From Pseudoflavonifractor sp. An44 (GTDB lineage: Bacteria > Bacillota > Clostridia > Oscillospirales > Oscillospiraceae), in assembly GCF_002161675.1 (NCBI RefSeq), contig NZ_NFIH01000004.1:62001-126000 (forward strand): DNA of 64,000 nt. The letters are read 5' to 3'. Shown piece by piece: positions 15,477-24,874 of this stretch. The notes below the pieces were generated by a model. It worked only from the letters and a program-made list of their open reading frames with translations, did no database searches and was not told the DNA's origin. Within the stretch, counting starts at the first letter, position 1; every line of letters starts with the position of its first letter. Position numbers and translations under genes: made by a program.

Positions 15477-18400
15477 TTATTTTATTTTCCAGCTGATTTC
15501 TTCCCCCAGGCTGAAAAACCACAGGGTACAACGGCCCACGGGCAGCTCCAAAGCCTGAGATAGAGCCCGGCTGTAGGCCTCCAGCTGGGGGCGGTATTCC
15601 TTGGCTCGCTGCTCCACCGTGGCCTCGCTGACCCGGTCGGTCTTGAAGTCCAGCACCGTCACGGTGCCGTCTTCCTCCACAAACCAGCAGTCCACCACGC
15701 CCTGGAGCAGCACCTCCTCCCCCGCCTCGGCGTTGGGGTAGTAGTCGGCGGCGGGCACCAGCATGGAAAATTTAAATTCCCGCTCCATCTGGGGCGAGGC
15801 CACCAGCCGCTGGCCCAGCGGAGACCGGAAGAAGGCCAGCACCCGCCCTGGCTCCACTGCCTCCCCCTGCTGGGGTGTGATAAACTGCAGAGCTACCAAT
15901 CGGGCAATCTCTTCCTGAATCTCCTCCAGGGTATGGGTGCGGTCAAAGTTCAGATACTGCATCACCATATGCAGGGCGGTACCCTGCTGGGCGGGGGTGA
16001 GAGGCCGCTGGCCCTGGAACACGGGGCGGCGCAGGGTCACTGTGGGCTTGGCGGGGGCATATTCCACCCCGTCCTGGGCCGCTTCCGCATCCTTATCCCG
16101 GCCCTTGAGCTGGGTGGCGGTAAGCTTGGAGGGCATCTGGGCAGATACCTGGTGTGGATAGCTCCAGGTGAGAGCCTCCTGCCACCCGGCGGGCAGTTCC
16201 ACCCCCTGCTCTGCCTCCCCACCCATCTCCAGGGGGCCCACCCGGGCCGCGTCCTCCTGGGTAGGGGTGAGTAGCTTCACGTCCCAGCGGTACCCCTGCT
16301 GGGGGGCACTGCACGGACGCTGGAGCCCCAGCTCATCCCACAGGGGCTGGCTGTCCTCCCGGCACAAAGCGGGGGTGAGCACCCACTCGGCCATGCAGGA
16401 GGCCCCCGCCACCTGCCGGGGCGGCGGCGGGCACTGGGCCTGGGCCGCCAGCTTGTCCAGCTTCAAATTCTTGCCGTTGACGCTGGTGAATAGAATGAGC
16501 TTGTGCTCGGCCCGGGTCATGGCCACGTACAAAAGGCGCATCTCCTCGGCGATGAGCTGCTGGCTCAAACGCAGGGCCACCCCGTCCCGGGCAATGGTGG
16601 AGTAGCGGAGCATCCGCTGCCGGTCCACCCGCTTGGGCCCCAGGCCTAAGTCCGGGTGGAAGAGGATGGTGGACCGGGTGTCCTCGGTGTTGAACTGGTG
16701 CTCTAAGCCGCACAGGAACACCACGGGGAACTCCAGGCCCTTGGAGCGGTGGATGGACAGAATGCGCACGCCCCCCACGCTCTCCCCCTCCACGGGGACG
16801 GGCAGGCCGTTTTCCGCCAGGCGGGTGAGGTGGATGAGAAAGGCCATGAGGCCCTTGTGGCCTCCAGATTCAAACCGCCTGGCCTCCTCGTACAGGGCCA
16901 TGAGGTTGGCTCTGCGAGCCCCGCCCTGGGGCATGGCGGCAAAGATGGCGGGCAGGTCGGTGCGCTGGTAGATGTACCACAGCAGCTTGTGGCTGCTCTC
17001 TTCGGCGGCCAGGGCCCGCAGTTCCCCCAAGAGGGCCAGGAAGGCCACGCAGTCCGCCTCCTCCCGCTGGGCTCCCGCCTCCACCGCCTCATACACCCAG
17101 CCAGAGCACCCGGCCCGCAGCTGGGCCAGACGGTCCGGGGAGAATCCCAACACTGGGGAGCGGAGGACGGCCAGCAGGGGCACGTCCTGCCGGGGGTTGT
17201 CCACCACCTGCAACAGGGAGATGGCCACCGAGATCTCGGTGGTGCCGAAGAACTCCCTCCCCCCTTCGGCGCTCCAGGGGATGCCCGCCTCGTCCAGAGC
17301 GGCGGCATACCACCGCAGGGTGGAGCCGGGGGAGCGGAGCAAGATCACCATGTCATCGGGGCGCAGGGGTCGGTCCCCGATGGGCAGCCCCGAGGCCAGC
17401 AGCTCCTTCATGCGTTTGGCCACCAGCCTGGCCTGCACCAGGTCCTTGTTCACCTTGTCCTCCTGGTCGGGCAGCTGGGATAGGTCCACACAGCACAGCT
17501 CGGTAGCGTACTGGGGGTCGGGCTGCAAATCCTGCCGCCCGTGGCGCAGGGCCTGGTCCTCATCGTAGTCCAGCTCTCCCACCGCCTGGGTCATCACGTT
17601 GCGGAAGACAAAGTTGGTAGCGTCCAGCACCTCCGGGCGGGAGCGGAAGTTGGCGGACAGGGGGATGGTACGGCCCTGTCCCTTCTCCGCCTCCTCCCAG
17701 GGGGCAAAGCGGCGGTACTTGTCCAGGAAGATGGTGGGGTCTGCCAGGCGGAAGCGGTAGATGGACTGCTTCACGTCCCCCACTAAAAATAGGTTGTCCC
17801 CCTGGGACAGGGCGTCAAAGATGGCGTTTTGCACCCCGTTGGTGTCCTGGTACTCGTCCACCATGATCTCCACATACCGCTTGCGCCACTCCAGGGCCAG
17901 GGGGGATGGGTTCCCCTCCCCGTCGGTGAGGAGGGCAGCGGTGAGGTGCTCCCCGTCGGCAAAATCAATGAGGCGGTGTCGGCCCTTGAGGGCCACAAAG
18001 GCCTGGTTAAACTCCGCCACCACGTCCAACAGGGCGGTCATGGCGGGGGCAATGGCCCGCAGGTCCTCCATGGCCTCCGCTGCGGACACCTGGAAGCGCT
18101 GTTTCAGCTTCTCCAGCTGCTTTTTGCAACTCTCCCGCAATCCCTTGGCCCGCTCCTTTAGAGCCTCGTCGCAGTCCCCCCGCTTGGCCTTGGGGCGCTC
18201 AAAGGCCACTTGCTGCAAGGCCTGGGCCAGCTCGTCCCAGCCCTGGGCCTCCCGCACCCGCTCCAGGCCGTAAATGGTGGTACCCAAGGTGCCTCCATAG
18301 TTGTTCCACAAAATGGGGTCCTCCTCCAGCTCCTGCAACACCCCTTGCAGGGTGTGGGCCCAATACTGGGCCAGCTCCTGGGCATCGGAGAGGAGCAGCT

Positions 18401-19037
18401 TGCCCCAGGGGGTGTCCTCCGGGGCGGTCTCCCCGCTCAAATTAAAGTCCGCCTTGCGCTCCATGAGCCAGTCCAGAGGGCTTGCCTGGCTCTGGACCTT
18501 TGCGTGGATATCCAGAATCACCGACTCCAGGGTCTGGTCGTCCCGGTCCCCGGCCATGCTGTCGGCCAGGGCCTGGAAGCCCGGATCGTTTGCAATGTTG
18601 GCATACCGCCTCTCCAGCACCTCCTCCAGGGCCTCCCTCCGCAACTCCTCCCCGGTGCCCTGGTCACACAGGCGGAAGTCCGGGTCCAGCCCCGCCAGGT
18701 GGCCCCACTGGCGCAAAAAGTCCAGACAGAAGGCGTCAATGGTGCAGATCTGGGCCTGATACACCAAGGTGGCATTTCGGCGCAGGTGCCGGTCGTTGGG
18801 TCTTTGGGCCAGCCGTGCGTGGATGGCGGCGGCAATGCGGTCCCGCAGCTCGGCGGCGGCGGCGTTGGTGAAGGTGATGACCAAAAACCGGTCCACGTCC
18901 TCCCCCTGCTCAATCCGCTGCATCAGCCGCTCCACCAGCACCCGGGTCTTGCCGGACCCGGCGGCCGCGGACACCAGCAGGTCGCCCCCCCGATTATCCA
19001 CCACCGCCTGCTGCTGGCGGGTGAGTTCAATTGCCAT
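15477..19037 (-). CDS. addA: AddA subunit of the AddAB helicase-nuclease
   Basis: A 1186-residue UvrD/Rep-type helicase with a C-terminal RecB-family nuclease; with AddB it resects double-strand breaks for RecA-dependent repair. Walker A AAAGSGKTRVLVERL is near residue 30, motif II VDEYQDTNGVQ follows further in, then the helicase motif around SIHRSKGLEFPVVFL. The nuclease motif VLDFKTDRV with downstream QLEAYSRAL lies in the last 80 residues. ATG 19037 is chosen because GGGAGG precedes it by 8 bases; a GTG three codons earlier is less well placed. Its start overlaps the end of addB by 11 bases, so translation is coupled. Confidence 0.95.
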   Translation of the reverse strand: MAIELTRQQQAVVDNRGGDLLVSAAAGSGKTRVLVERLMQRIEQGEDVDRFLVITFTNAAAAELRDRIAAAIHARLAQRPNDRHLRRNATLVYQAQICTIDAFCLDFLRQWGHLAGLDPDFRLCDQGTGEELRREALEEVLERRYANIANDPGFQALADSMAGDRDDQTLESVILDIHAKVQSQASPLDWLMERKADFNLSGETAPEDTPWGKLLLSDAQELAQYWAHTLQGVLQELEEDPILWNNYGGTLGTTIYGLERVREAQGWDELAQALQQVAFERPKAKRGDCDEALKERAKGLRESCKKQLEKLKQRFQVSAAEAMEDLRAIAPAMTALLDVVAEFNQAFVALKGRHRLIDFADGEHLTAALLTDGEGNPSPLALEWRKRYVEIMVDEYQDTNGVQNAIFDALSQGDNLFLVGDVKQSIYRFRLADPTIFLDKYRRFAPWEEAEKGQGRTIPLSANFRSRPEVLDATNFVFRNVMTQAVGELDYDEDQALRHGRQDLQPDPQYATELCCVDLSQLPDQEDKVNKDLVQARLVAKRMKELLASGLPIGDRPLRPDDMVILLRSPGSTLRWYAAALDEAGIPWSAEGGREFFGTTEISVAISLLQVVDNPRQDVPLLAVLRSPVLGFSPDRLAQLRAGCSGWVYEAVEAGAQREEADCVAFLALLGELRALAAEESSHKLLWYIYQRTDLPAIFAAMPQGGARRANLMALYEEARRFESGGHKGLMAFLIHLTRLAENGLPVPVEGESVGGVRILSIHRSKGLEFPVVFLCGLEHQFNTEDTRSTILFHPDLGLGPKRVDRQRMLRYSTIARDGVALRLSQQLIAEEMRLLYVAMTRAEHKLILFTSVNGKNLKLDKLAAQAQCPPPPRQVAGASCMAEWVLTPALCREDSQPLWDELGLQRPCSAPQQGYRWDVKLLTPTQEDAARVGPLEMGGEAEQGVELPAGWQEALTWSYPHQVSAQMPSKLTATQLKGRDKDAEAAQDGVEYAPAKPTVTLRRPVFQGQRPLTPAQQGTALHMVMQYLNFDRTHTLEEIQEEIARLVALQFITPQQGEAVEPGRVLAFFRSPLGQRLVASPQMEREFKFSMLVPAADYYPNAEAGEEVLLQGVVDCWFVEEDGTVTVLDFKTDRVSEATVEQRAKEYRPQLEAYSRALSQALELPVGRCTLWFFSLGEEISWKIK

Positions 19038-22000
19038 GGTCTCCACCTCCCATTCGGTCCTTCATCCAATTCCAAAATTCCACCGCCCGCTTGCTCCGTC
19101 TCCGGCGCAGGGTGTCCCCCAGGCACTCCTCAAAGTGGCAGGCAGAGCGGAACTCACACCACTGACAGGCGTTGTGCTGGGCGTCCCGCCAATAGGGGTC
19201 AGCGTCAATGTTGCCCACCGCCACCTGGCTGGCAGCCTGGCGCAGTACCTGGGTGACATACTCGTCCAGCTCCCGCATCTGCTCTTCGTTCACCAGGCAG
19301 TCCCGGTTGCGGGAGTTGATGGGCAGATAGCGGTATTTGCCGTCTGGAGCCTCCTCCATGGCGTCGATCACCGCCGGGTCATCCAGCACCAACCCCTGGC
19401 GGCGCAGCTGTTTCTCCTGCTCCTGGGCCACCGCTTGAGGGTCGGTGTTGCGGCTGCCATCCACCAGGGCGGTGCGGGCAGGCACATACAGCACCCCGGC
19501 GGGGATAAGGGTCTGGTCTCCAAACAGTGCCTCACCGTTGCGGCTGAGGGCGAAGAGGTAGAGGAGCATCTGTAAGCCCCGCCCGTCCTCCACCTCCGCA
19601 AAGTCGAAGGCCTTCTTTCCGGTTTTATAGTCCACCACCCGCAGGTAGCGCTTTCCTTCGTGCTCCCAGCTGTCCACCCGGTCCACAAAGCCGGACAGAC
19701 GCAGGGTAATGCCGTCCTGCTCCACCTCCACCGGGGGCAGCTGCTCCCCTTTGCCGAAGCCCAGCTCCAGCCACACGGGGACGAACTGGGAGGCGGACAG
19801 CTCCCCGGCCACGCTGTCCACCACCGTGAGCACCGACTGTTTCATGCGGTCGAAGAGCCAGCGGAACCGGGCGGTCTCATCCTCCAGGCCCTGGAGCACC
19901 TCGGTTTCATAGCGGTCCGCCGCCTCCTTGGCCAGAGCCCGGCACTGCTCCGGGGCGGGGTGCTGGCCCAGCACTTCCTCCAGCACCGCATGGACAAAGG
20001 TGCCGTAGTCGGAGGGGGCGAACTTGGCCCGCTTCCGGGGCTGGGCCTTGAGGCCAAACCGGAGAAAGTGGCAGAAGTGACAGGACTGGTACAAATCCAG
20101 TCGGGTGGCGGACATGGGCACCGCCTTGCCGTACAGGGTGCGCACCCCCTGGGGGGACAGGCGGCCGCGCCGCCACTGTCCCGCCTCCTGGAGCCGCTGC
20201 ACCCGGTCCCGCATGTCGGGCAGCTGGGACAACACCGTCCGCACCTGCCCCACTCGTCCCGCCGCCTCTAAGGCGGGGCCGGGGGCGGCCAGACGACAGG
20301 CCACGTCGGCGGGGTCGCCGTGTCGGGCAGTGGGAAACAGCTGGGTGAGCCGCTCATAGAGGAAGCTGGGCCCCCGCTCCTGCCCCGCCCCGTCCTGCTG
20401 GGCGTAGCTGACGTACAGCCCCTGGGTGGGGCGGGCACAGGTCTCGTACACGATGGTCAATTCTCGCCGCAGCTGCTCTTCCTGCCGAGAGGCCAGCTCC
20501 ACCTCCAAGGCCGCCAGAGCGTCCCGGTCCTGGTCGGAGAAGAGGCCCGCGGCGGGAGCACAGCTGGGAATGGCGGTGGAGTCCGCCCCCAGGAAAAACA
20601 GGTATTTGCACTCCTTGTGGGCCATGCGGGGGGCCTCGCCCACCGTGACCCGGTCCAGGGACACGGGGATGGCTCCCACGTCGTACTGGCTGAGCACCAG
20701 GGCGAAGAGGCGGGCAAACTCCTCCATCTCCAGCTGGGTATCCCCCAGCAGCAGGGCGCACTGCTCCAGGCCACCCACCACAATGTCCCACAGCTGGCGG
20801 TACTGGGCGGCGGTGTTCAGGTCGCCCCGGCGCTCCAGGCTAGCCGCCCGCTCCTCCAGACGTTTGGGCAGGTCGATGTCCTCCAACACCTGATAGAGGG
20901 CCTGGGCTCGCCCCGCTCCCGTCTGATCGGGGCACTTACGCATCCGCTCCAGAGGGGCGATCACCTGGCGGCGCAGATTGTCCAGCCGCTGCACCAGGGC
21001 GGTGTCCTCCTCCGAGAAGGGGAGGCCGTACCCCTGGGGGTGCATGTTCCAGGGCTTTTTCCTGGTCCACAGGCTCCCCTTAATGTTCCAGGTGAGGACG
21101 TAGTTTTCCAGGATGTCCCGCTGGTCCTGGGTCAGGGGGGTGAGGTCGGTTTTCAGGTAGCGGAACAGCTCCTCATAGGGGTAGTCCTGGGCAGCGGCCG
21201 CCAAGGCGGAGGTGACCAGGGCCAGCACCGGGTGGCGCAGCACGTCCTCCATGGCGCTGAGGTAGACGGGGATGCCGTACTGGGCAAAGACGCTCTCCAC
21301 CAGCTCCCCGTACCCCTCCAGCCGCCGGGGACACACCACAATGTCCCGGCACCGCACGTCTCCCGTGCGCAGCAACGCCACGATCTCACTGGCGGCCCAC
21401 TCCACCTCCTGCCGAGGGGTGGCGGCCTGGGCCAGGGTCACAGGGCATTCCACTGTCCAAGGGTCAGGTAAAGGGCCGTACAGGTGCCCCTCCATCCAGG
21501 AGAGGGCGGAGTGGCTGGGCTGGGGGCGGTGGAGGCTATGCTCCTCCACCCCTGCCCTGCCCCGCCGGGCCAGACGCTTGAGCCGGGAGGCCGCCCGCAA
21601 AGCGGGCTCAAAGATGCCCTCCGGGTCGTTGTCCGGGTCACATACCAGGGCCACGGTGACATGGGCCTGGTGCATGAGCTGCTCCAGCACCTGCTCCTCC
21701 TGGGGGGTGAAGTCGGTGAAGCCGAATACGGCGATTTCTTTGCCCTGGGCCCAGCCCGTCTCGGTGAGCTGCTGGGCCAGCACGTCCAGGCGGCTGCGGG
21801 GGTCGGCGGCTCCCTGAGCCGCCAGGGCCTCATAGGCGGCGTAGAGTAGGCCAATGTCCCGCCACTTGTCCCCCTGCTGGCCGCCCAGCTCCTCCCCGGC
21901 CTCCAAGAGCTGCTGAGGCTGCACACAGCAGCTTTTGCACTCGTCGATGGTGGCCAGCACGTGGGTGAGGAAGGCGGGCTTGCGGGAGGGGGAGCGGTAG

Positions 22001-22308
22001 ATGCGCAGCTGAGGCGCGCACTGGCGCAGGGCGGCATACATCAGCAGCATCCGCCCGCCCCCGTCCAGCACCGGGGCGGCCCCGCCCCCTGCCACCTCCC
22101 GCAGCCGTCCGGCCAGCCGGGTGAAGGAGAGTACCTCACAGGTGCGGGAAGCCCCGTTGCCCAGCACCTGGCACATGGCCCGCTCGCTCTCGTGGGAGTA
22201 CTGCTCAGGCACCAGCAGCAGCCGACGCTGGGCCGGGGACGCCCCCAGCCGCTCCAGCAATTCTCTTCGTATTTCCTGCCCCGCCCGGGCATACAATAGG
22301 GTGAGCAT
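19027..22308 (-). CDS. addB: AddB subunit of the AddAB helicase-nuclease
   Basis: A 1093-residue partner of AddA: inactive-helicase N-terminal part, C-terminal RecB-like nuclease with an iron-sulfur staple. The Fe-S cysteines are visible as one in CHFCHFLRFGL and three in CQWCEFRSAC near the C-terminus, the usual AddB arrangement. The nuclease core shows GFVDRVDSWE and LRVVDYKTGKK. The N-terminus reads LLYARAGQEIRRELLERLG followed by LLLVPEQYSHESE; in Bacillus AddB the corresponding position is a Walker A (GRSGSGKT), which appears degenerate here. First gene of the addBA operon, with promoter TTGCTT-17-TAGAAT and GAGGAGGG ribosome site. Confidence 0.93.
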   Translation of the reverse strand: MLTLLYARAGQEIRRELLERLGASPAQRRLLLVPEQYSHESERAMCQVLGNGASRTCEVLSFTRLAGRLREVAGGGAAPVLDGGGRMLLMYAALRQCAPQLRIYRSPSRKPAFLTHVLATIDECKSCCVQPQQLLEAGEELGGQQGDKWRDIGLLYAAYEALAAQGAADPRSRLDVLAQQLTETGWAQGKEIAVFGFTDFTPQEEQVLEQLMHQAHVTVALVCDPDNDPEGIFEPALRAASRLKRLARRGRAGVEEHSLHRPQPSHSALSWMEGHLYGPLPDPWTVECPVTLAQAATPRQEVEWAASEIVALLRTGDVRCRDIVVCPRRLEGYGELVESVFAQYGIPVYLSAMEDVLRHPVLALVTSALAAAAQDYPYEELFRYLKTDLTPLTQDQRDILENYVLTWNIKGSLWTRKKPWNMHPQGYGLPFSEEDTALVQRLDNLRRQVIAPLERMRKCPDQTGAGRAQALYQVLEDIDLPKRLEERAASLERRGDLNTAAQYRQLWDIVVGGLEQCALLLGDTQLEMEEFARLFALVLSQYDVGAIPVSLDRVTVGEAPRMAHKECKYLFFLGADSTAIPSCAPAAGLFSDQDRDALAALEVELASRQEEQLRRELTIVYETCARPTQGLYVSYAQQDGAGQERGPSFLYERLTQLFPTARHGDPADVACRLAAPGPALEAAGRVGQVRTVLSQLPDMRDRVQRLQEAGQWRRGRLSPQGVRTLYGKAVPMSATRLDLYQSCHFCHFLRFGLKAQPRKRAKFAPSDYGTFVHAVLEEVLGQHPAPEQCRALAKEAADRYETEVLQGLEDETARFRWLFDRMKQSVLTVVDSVAGELSASQFVPVWLELGFGKGEQLPPVEVEQDGITLRLSGFVDRVDSWEHEGKRYLRVVDYKTGKKAFDFAEVEDGRGLQMLLYLFALSRNGEALFGDQTLIPAGVLYVPARTALVDGSRNTDPQAVAQEQEKQLRRQGLVLDDPAVIDAMEEAPDGKYRYLPINSRNRDCLVNEEQMRELDEYVTQVLRQAASQVAVGNIDADPYWRDAQHNACQWCEFRSACHFEECLGDTLRRRRSKRAVEFWNWMKDRMGGGDHGN

Positions 22309-22341
22309 GGCGCACCCTCCTCTCGTGGGTTGATGGGTTTC

Positions 22342-22370
22342 ATTCTACCGGATTTGTACCGGGAAAGCAA
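22342..22370 (-). promoter_or_regulatory. Promoter of addBA
   Basis: Minus-strand TTGCTT (22370-22365), 17 bases, TAGAAT (22347-22342), 34 bases before the addB start. It lies in the 73-base gap after the deiminase-like gene. Confidence 0.75.
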
Positions 22371-22381
22371 TCCGTGAAACC

Positions 22382-23182
22382 TTACGGCATCTCCCAGCTG
22401 ATGCAGTTGAGGACACCGCCTTGTTTTGCAATTTCATTGATACACACCGGTACCACGGGCTTGGAAAAGATATCTTGTGCCTGTGCCACCGCTTCCTCGT
22501 CCATGGCAACGTCGAACACAGGTAGGAAGATGCAAGTGTCCGTCTCCAGAAAATTGAGATAGCACCCCACGGCGCTGTCTTTGGGAGAGGAGAAGTAGGG
22601 AAAGTCAATGACCTCTATGTGGTAGGTGCGCAACGCCCGCTTGATGCGCTGCTCCAGGCCATATTTGGAGGGAACACGATTACCCACCACGGTGTTCTCA
22701 TCCACAAACCGAACCATTCCGTCCGCATGACCGGTCATATCACTGGGTAGGGATGGAATCAAAATCACCTGGGCCATCAGCTGCTCCTCTAGTGCCTTCA
22801 CCAGCTCTTGGGGCGCATATGCAGGATTTTCTCCCAGCACCCGATCGCTGATGACCACCTGTTCCCTGGATGGGGAGAACACCACATTTCCGCCGTCCAG
22901 GTTGATGGAGGAATACGTCGCAGCCAAAGAAAGCTGGGGGGCAATGTCCTTCTCATAATCGGTTTTCAGCTCGGGAGTGTCTTGGAGATACCCCGGGTCA
23001 TAGCGAAAGGAGACAAAGGTGCCATCTCGAATTTGGACCGGCATGAAATCTCGCAGCCAGATGTCCTTGGTCCCGGTCAAAAACCGATATGGAATCTGTT
23101 GAGACGCAAGTGCGGCGGACAATCTGTCCGCCGCAGCTTGATAAATGGGGGTTGTTTGGAGCAAAGAAGAAAGATAGAGCAT
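22382..23182 (-). CDS. Agmatine deiminase / PAD-family-like protein, short form
   Basis: A 266-residue guanidino-group-modifying enzyme of the agmatine/peptidyl-arginine deiminase family. Recognisable blocks are KDIWLRDFMPVQI (residues 39-51), NLDGGNVVFSPS (94-105), DMTGHADGMVRFVD (148-161, catalytic His152) and the C-terminal GGVLNCISWEMP with the catalytic Cys at 260. It would hydrolyse a guanidinium to a ureido group plus ammonia. It is about 80 residues shorter than typical agmatine deiminases. It follows the glycosylase-like gene by 21 bases with its own GGAGGGGG ribosome site, so it is probably the last gene of the retron-containing operon. A role in that system is inference. Confidence 0.8.
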   Translation of the reverse strand: MLYLSSLLQTTPIYQAAADRLSAALASQQIPYRFLTGTKDIWLRDFMPVQIRDGTFVSFRYDPGYLQDTPELKTDYEKDIAPQLSLAATYSSINLDGGNVVFSPSREQVVISDRVLGENPAYAPQELVKALEEQLMAQVILIPSLPSDMTGHADGMVRFVDENTVVGNRVPSKYGLEQRIKRALRTYHIEVIDFPYFSSPKDSAVGCYLNFLETDTCIFLPVFDVAMDEEAVAQAQDIFSKPVVPVCINEIAKQGGVLNCISWEMP

Positions 23183-23203
23183 TCGGTTTCTCCCCCCTCC
23201 CCC

Positions 23204-23776
23204 TCACTTGAAGATAAACCGCTTTGCCTCGAAGCGCAGGGGCTTGTCGTCGGGGATGTTCTTTCGTTTCGTCGGCTCCTTCAACTCCGCCTGGGTGCCA
23301 TCGTCCTCGATCCAGATTTCGGCGTCATCTTTCAGCATATCCATGCCATCGGCACTGTCCAGAATTTCCATTGCCCATACCACTCTTTGAGGTCCATCCT
23401 CATAGGGGTCGAGGCCACAGATCAAAACCCCTTCGGATACATCAACCTTATTGGCTACCACATCCAACCGCTTTCGACCCTCGCAGCATTTGGTATGTAG
23501 GTGCAAATGCCCACCCTCCAACGCCTGGGAGGTCTTGTTCTTTTCCCGATTCCCGTCTGTGAATTTGTCCTTTTCTGGATAGGCCTCTGCGATCCGAATC
23601 CGAGCCTTAATCACAAAGGGTCCTTCGTCCTTGTTGTCTTTATCGACAACGTGGCACAGATTCTTACCGATCAGCTTTTGGGCCAACTCTTCTGCGGGAC
23701 ATTTGAAGAAATCTCGATCCTTCTCCTTCATCTTTTTGTCAAAGTCCTTCTGCGTCATCCACTCCGGTTTGCTCAT
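23204..23776 (-). CDS. Divergent 3-methyladenine-DNA-glycosylase (AAG)-like protein
   Basis: A 190-residue protein. FFKCPAEELAQKLIGKNLCH (residues 23-42) matches the opening of Aag proteins; RIRIAEAYPEKDKFTDGNR (59-77) matches the catalytic ETEAY region; EGGHLHLH, LDVVANKV and VLICGLDPYEDG follow the AAG order of G-x-x-Y-V-Y, N-V-V and V-L-I-R-A-x-E-P. The Glu and Tyr of EAY (64-66) are kept, but the base-stacking Tyr and the downstream His of classical AAG are replaced. So it has an AAG fold with an altered pocket. It sits 22 bases after the retron reverse transcriptase with an AAGGAG site, suggesting it is part of that system. Match made by eye. Confidence 0.65.
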   Translation of the reverse strand: MSKPEWMTQKDFDKKMKEKDRDFFKCPAEELAQKLIGKNLCHVVDKDNKDEGPFVIKARIRIAEAYPEKDKFTDGNREKNKTSQALEGGHLHLHTKCCEGRKRLDVVANKVDVSEGVLICGLDPYEDGPQRVVWAMEILDSADGMDMLKDDAEIWIEDDGTQAELKEPTKRKNIPDDKPLRFEAKRFIFK

Positions 23777-23798
23777 GTTATGGTCACTCCTTTTTCGT

Positions 23799-24851
23799 TT
23801 ATCTCATTGTTTTCAACGCATTCCTTGCGTGTTGAAACCAACGGTTTTCCGGCTCCACTTGGAGGACAAATCCCACCTGACCCAGCAGGTGATTCCGATA
23901 TCTCTCCACATCTGGCGTATCACCTGTGAAGAACCCCCCTCTTTGGGTGTGCCTCAGACTGTCCGCCAAACCAAACTTTTGGGCGTAATACAGCTCCTGG
24001 CGAAGTCGACGTTTGTACACCCTGGACACCGACACGGTTTCATTGACGGTAAGTCCGGTGACACACTGCCGGGAAGCTCGGGTGACAAAACAGGTTTTGT
24101 CCTCGTGGAGGGAAAACCCCATATGCTCCAACATGATTTGTACCTTCTGGTAGACCATGTACAGGGGACGGTCTGCGGAAAAGGTCATGTCATCGCAATA
24201 ACGGGTATAGGCAATGGCATGCTTCTGGCACCAATCTCCCAGGTATACATCAAAGGATTTCATCACCAAATTGGAAAGGGCCGGAGATGTGGGTGCGCCT
24301 TGGGGCAAAGCTCCCTGCCAACAACACAGACGTGTGAGCAACACCCCCACCTGCTTAGGAAAATAGGGGCTGCAAAAGGCACTGCGGTACACCTGCGCAA
24401 ATTGGATACTGCCAAAAAAGTCGGTGATATCCAACTTTAATAGGTACTTTTTCCCCACATGAGGTGCCGCATTGTCCACCAGAGTTCTCCGGCGGATGTA
24501 CGCCGTGGCATGCGGGGAGGGCAAAAAGTGCATCAGGATGTTTCGTTGAATTTGACGCTGCACCGCCTTCAATGCTCCATCCGGAACATGGAGCACTCGC
24601 ATTTTTCCGTTCTTTTGGACTATTTTCACCTGGTCATAATGCTCATCCACTTGCTTTACTAGATCGAACAGCCGTTTGCGGTTCATCTGTAAGAACGCAG
24701 CCAGCTGGTGAGTGTCATAGAGAAATGGTAGGCCACGGTGTTCGGCTTGGAACGCCAGCACCATTTGAGTGGCTGTGTGCTCCCCAAACTTGGCGACAAA
24801 CGGTCTATCCCATTCATGAAAATAAATGGTGCCATTCTCTCGGATATACAT
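23799..24851 (-). CDS. Retron-type reverse transcriptase
   Basis: A 350-residue reverse transcriptase that would copy the adjacent ncRNA into msDNA. RT blocks: LKLDITDFFGSI (138-149), LPQGAPTSPALSNL (182-195), active site YCDD (218-221). Two features particular to retron RTs are present: NAxxH as NAAPH (127-131) and VTG as VTGLTVN (264-270). There is no maturase X, HNH or integrase domain, so it is not a group II intron protein. Start ATG 24851 is preferred; GTG 24866 is an alternative. The gene lies 24 bases after the retron ncRNA, with a Sel1 and a BC1881-like gene upstream and an AAG-like gene downstream. Confidence 0.92.
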   Translation of the reverse strand: MYIRENGTIYFHEWDRPFVAKFGEHTATQMVLAFQAEHRGLPFLYDTHQLAAFLQMNRKRLFDLVKQVDEHYDQVKIVQKNGKMRVLHVPDGALKAVQRQIQRNILMHFLPSPHATAYIRRRTLVDNAAPHVGKKYLLKLDITDFFGSIQFAQVYRSAFCSPYFPKQVGVLLTRLCCWQGALPQGAPTSPALSNLVMKSFDVYLGDWCQKHAIAYTRYCDDMTFSADRPLYMVYQKVQIMLEHMGFSLHEDKTCFVTRASRQCVTGLTVNETVSVSRVYKRRLRQELYYAQKFGLADSLRHTQRGGFFTGDTPDVERYRNHLLGQVGFVLQVEPENRWFQHARNALKTMR

Positions 24852-24874
24852 ACATTTCCCCACCACTCACAAAC

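Noticed and set aside
23799-24851. Group II intron or diversity-generating retroelement as origin of the RT
   Set aside because: No maturase or endonuclease domain, no intron domain V/VI downstream, no template/variable repeat pair; NAxxH and VTG motifs point to a retron.
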